Shown piece by piece: positions 60,730-64,000 of a stretch of 64,000 nt of DNA (positions within the stretch are counted from its first letter, which is position 1; each line of letters opens with the position of its first letter). The notes below the pieces were generated by a model. That model saw only the letters and a program-made list of their open reading frames with translations. It had not been told where the DNA came from and made no database searches. This DNA comes from Tamarix chinensis. Lineage: Eukaryota; Streptophyta; Magnoliopsida; Caryophyllales; Tamaricaceae. A program made the position numbers and the translations under genes. The stretch is taken from contig CM060173.1 of the NCBI GenBank assembly GCA_030549775.1, forward strand, positions 930,001 to 994,000, written 5' to 3'.

Positions 60730-61075
60730 TAGACCTGGCAAAGTTGACCCAACCCGACCGACCCAACCCGAATAACCCGACTTGAAACCCGATAGTAACC
60801 TGAAAAATAAAACCCGTTCATAACCCTAAAGCCCGAAACAACCCGATTCAATTCGGACCCGACCCGAATTTGGCTAACCCGATAATGATCCAAACCTAAA
60901 TTGACCCGAACCGAAGTGACCAAAATCAATAATAACCCGAACCAAGCACACCCCAAACCCGAACCAACCCGAACTCCAACCCGAACCCTAACCGACTCGA
61001 ACTCTAACCCGAACCCAAACCGACCCAAAATCTAACTTTAACCCGAACCCGAACCAGACTTGAATCGATAATTGA
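60730..61075 (+). mobile_element. hAT-like element, left end
   Basis: Begins TAGACCTGGCAAAGTTGACCC, close to the ends of the element at 6664-8417 (TAGAGCTGGCCAA), and continues with about 340 bases of AACCCGA-type subterminal repeats. The preceding 8 bases are GTTGAGCC. No matching right end was found to 64000, so the element is longer than 3.2 kb, or only one end survives. Confidence 0.6.
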
Positions 61076-63320
61076 TTATCCTTATTCATATATGATATTT
61101 TTAACTCCATATACTTATCAATTTTTGAAACAATGTAAATAAATACAAACATTGTAAGCATAAATTTATATTTTTGCTTCACTTTGTTTGATAACTTCCT
61201 ATAACTTAAACTTGAAACTCTGGACCATAATAATAAAAACCTAATGACGGATCATTAAAATTATAAAATCTAGAACTTATAAGCATAATCTTTCAATTCA
61301 ATTTTAGAACCATTATATATTATAGTAGTATATATATATAATCTATATTAGAAAAAGTCTAATCGGATGGGATCTACAATCCAAGTAATGAATATCTATG
61401 ATAGAAGGTGGCCAGATACTCTAATGTAACCTTCATAATCTATTGCATTACCTACATACATTAGTAACATTCCATTCTTGTCCCTCAGAACAAAATTAGC
61501 ACAAAATACAATATAAAAACAACCATATATGTGAAAGGCCACAAAGTATCAATCTTAAATGATTTCAATGATTGAACTCATAGAATACTTCAAACATGAT
61601 GGAATAGCTTGTGTAGCTATGTCATGTGAGGTGATGTACCAACTCGCATTCCTATAAAATAAAATAAAAACAATTAATATAGGTGAACTGATCCTCAAAT
61701 CTAGTTCTTTACAAATAATTTTCTAAACATTATAAATGCAAATGATGATGAATAAGAAAAAAACTCAAGTAAATAGTGATATCAAAAGAAGAAGAAGAAG
61801 AAGAAGAAGAAGAAGAAGAAGAGCGATATGGTATTGTATTAATGATTCATGAGGACCTAACAATCAAATTCAGCATTTCATCATACACTTATTGTATGAT
61901 ACAAAATACACAATAGTATCAAATATGCTGATAATTACTAACAAATAAATACAATAAAAGTCTAAACAAGTGTAAATAAGAAAACTAGAGCATTGATAAT
62001 ACACCTACAATGAATACTTGATCTTCTCTTTAATGGATGAAGGTGAATACCTCTATTTGATGATTAATGTTATTATTAATTATAATTATCATTTAATTTA
62101 AAGATACGTTATTTGTATTTCTAACCCTAATTAAAGTTTGAGACTGAATTATATATGTAATTTATTCACATCTCTTAACTTTTTTTTATTGGATGATTAA
62201 TGATGTTGGAGCTTAAAAATAAAGATTGGTTGAAACTTAAAAGATAATCTATCAATTCATTTATGGAATTACAGTATAATAGGTTAATTACTAATATAAA
62301 AGGGTAACTAAGTTATAATTTTATAAATTACTTTAAAATGTGCATCTTCGATGGTAGGTTTTATTTTGTAATTAAATTAATGACAAGTGAGATATTTATA
62401 ATAATTGCAACCAACTAAAATTGAGTTAACTCATTAAATAAATTATATTTCTAGTATTTATTTTGATGCTGATTTATTTTATATATGAATATTTAATATT
62501 TTCATATTGTAGATTGAATTTCCCTTATATAATTATAATAGTATCTTAGCATATCATAGAATCTATGACAACAAATTACTAGAAATTTCAATCCATTCCA
62601 TTTAAAACCACATCAAACATCTCAGTCGCCAAACTTATAAGTTATAAATATGAAGAGAAAATCCATCAGTGATTATAAACTAATTGGTCAAATTTGATAA
62701 ATTTAGTTGTAATTTAATAAGGAATAAATGACTTTAAAGATATATAGAACTTGCATTAAATATTAACAACTATGGTCAGTATAAGTAAAAATTAAAAAGT
62801 TAAAGAATATGTGGGCTTTTTAGGCCTTAATCAATTCAACTCATCTCTCACAAAAAATCAAGGATAAAGAATATGTTTGAGGAAACACCTATTGGAAGAA
62901 GATTGTGTGTGATGAGTAGGAGATGAGTCAGATATATGGATATGGGAGGATGCATGAGTAAGCCATAATAAAGGGTAATTTTGACTTCATCCAAATGGTT
63001 TAGATTAGAAAATGAGTTCATAATTATTGAAATGCAACACATGTGAGTTATATCATGAATTTGTTTGATCATGGCTCTTTGCAAAAGAATAAAAATTTAT
63101 TATGACCTATTTTACAACCTATGAAACTATTGGATATTTTAAAGCTTTATTAAATTTACAACCAACTAGGGATAATATTAGATAGGCATGATATTGAGCT
63201 AAAAGATCTAAAGGGAGCCAAGGATGAGTCATCATCATCAAGTTTGCAATGACAATAAATCTAGCACCTCAAAATCCTCACTAAGAATATCACTAAGAAT
63301 CAAAGGCTTTTAAGGAGTAG
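61076..63320. other. AT-rich sequence without recognised genes
   Basis: No similarity recognised in any frame. A GAA microsatellite lies at about 61786-61822. The frame at 62848-63084 (minus strand) has no family resemblance. It may be the interior of the hAT-like element starting at 60730. Confidence 0.4.
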
Positions 63321-63420
63321 CTATTAACTAAAAATAGGTTGGTTGAAAAAGGTACAAATAAACCAATGTGTGAGATGTGTGAACAAGCAACTTAGACTTT
63401 GGTGCATGAGATTAATGATT
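63321..63420 (+). pseudogene. Possible LINE-type zinc-binding (zf-RVT) fragment
   Basis: One frame reads NRLVEKGTNKPMCEMCEQAT, then a stop, then TLVHEI. The spacing of RL..KG, C-x2-C, and H resembles the zinc-binding segment at the end of plant LINE reverse transcriptases. The match is short and has a stop, so it may be chance. Confidence 0.3.
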
Positions 63421-63602
63421 TCCCCATTGCCGAAGTGTTTTATTTGGATGATGATAATCCATACTGAAGTTGTACACTATGAAAAGGCAATGAATTTAAT
63501 TGGGTCTATTTCATAATTTAACACTTAGATGATGAGACGTTAGAAATGACGTGTACACTAATATGGGTTATTTGAATGAATGGAAATAAGAGGAGATCAA
63601 AG

Positions 63603-64000
63603 TAGGGATGTAAACGGGGCAGGTATATCCATTCCCGTATTCGTACCCGAATCCATATCCGTTAACACATCCATATCCATATCCATTGGATATCTATTAC
63701 CCGACGGATTATCCGTTTACCCGTTAATGGATATTATCCAGCGGATAAATCCATTACTCGACAGATAAACCCATTTAGAGTTAAGCCAAATGACAATTTT
63801 AACCTTAATTTATAATATATTTATTTTAAAATTAAGGGTAAAAGGGTAATTATATATCGGGTAAATGGGTATGGATATGGATACGAGTATGGTTATGAGT
63901 ATGGGTATAGATATCCCATACCCGTATCCGTACCCGAACCTGACGGATATTTTTTCTATCATCCATATCAGTATCCATATCTGTTTAAATATCCGTCGGA
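63603..64000. mobile_element. hAT-like element or MITE, right end outside window
   Basis: Begins TAGGGATGTAAACGGGGC, a common plant hAT-type terminus, and is followed by degenerate CCGTATCC/CCATATCC repeats to about 63775. A short AT-rich centre follows, then the inverse repeats (GGGTATGGATATGG onward) to the window end. The mirrored layout suggests a compact element of just over 400 bases whose right end is just beyond 64000. The 8 bases before it are GATCAAAG. Confidence 0.6.

Noticed and set aside
1..64000. Host genes, tRNA or rRNA genes
   Set aside because: No frame with host-protein similarity and no cloverleaf-like or rRNA-like stretch was recognised; the only tRNA-like matches are retroelement primer sites.

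Overview
This window looks like a slice of a large, repeat-rich flowering-plant nuclear genome. It is AT-rich with sharp local swings in composition. Nearly all recognisable coding similarity is to plant transposable elements: a CACTA transposase, Ty3/gypsy chromovirus and Athila-type polyproteins, and hAT-like ends. I see no intact host gene, tRNA, rRNA or bacterial-type feature. The species cannot be told from the sequence. All homology calls come from reading translations against families I know, not from a search.

Left part (1-20753). A minus-strand CACTA (En/Spm-type) element runs off the left edge and ends at 6575 in a CACTA terminus with subterminal repeats. It sits in a minus-strand long LTR (6576-10408), which also holds a 1.75-kb non-autonomous hAT element (6664-8417) with a perfect 8-bp target duplication. 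That LTR in turn lies in the pol region of a plus-strand gypsy element, whose 3' LTR starts at 10677 and ends at 20753. The 3' LTR is split by a 7-kb CRM/Galadriel/Reina-like chromovirus (11758-18800) that has two 1.19-kb LTRs and a gag-protease-RT-RNaseH-integrase region broken by at least nine stops and about three frameshifts.

Middle part (20754-33238). A minus-strand Athila-type element carries gag and protease remnants but goes straight to the 3' polypurine region without RT or integrase. Its 5' LTR is split by a 4.4-kb solo LTR (24071-28469, duplication ATATA). A gypsy LTR tail, a decayed gag-protease segment and another LTR fragment follow.

Right part (33239-64000). A decayed plus-strand chromovirus (33239-52561) has about 3.2-3.5-kb LTRs, an initiator-Met-type primer site, and zinc-knuckle, protease, RT, RNaseH and integrase remnants. 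Its integrase end is split by a 5.2-kb solo LTR (40222-45431, duplication ATAAG), and its 3' LTR is split by a 3.3-kb reverse solo LTR (47587-50897, duplication AATAC). After an Athila-like 3' region come three LTR 5' portions in series (54311, 55460, 56764), then a hAT-like left end (60730), a poorly conserved AT-rich stretch with a possible LINE fragment, and a second hAT-like end at the right edge.

These genes do not work together as a system; the window records layered insertion and solo-LTR formation. The least explained signals are a near-palindromic AAACC(R)RTCGAYYGGTTT motif recurring in several divergent LTRs, kilobase pyrimidine-rich tracts inside LTRs, and LTR-internal minisatellites that share a core between LTR families.
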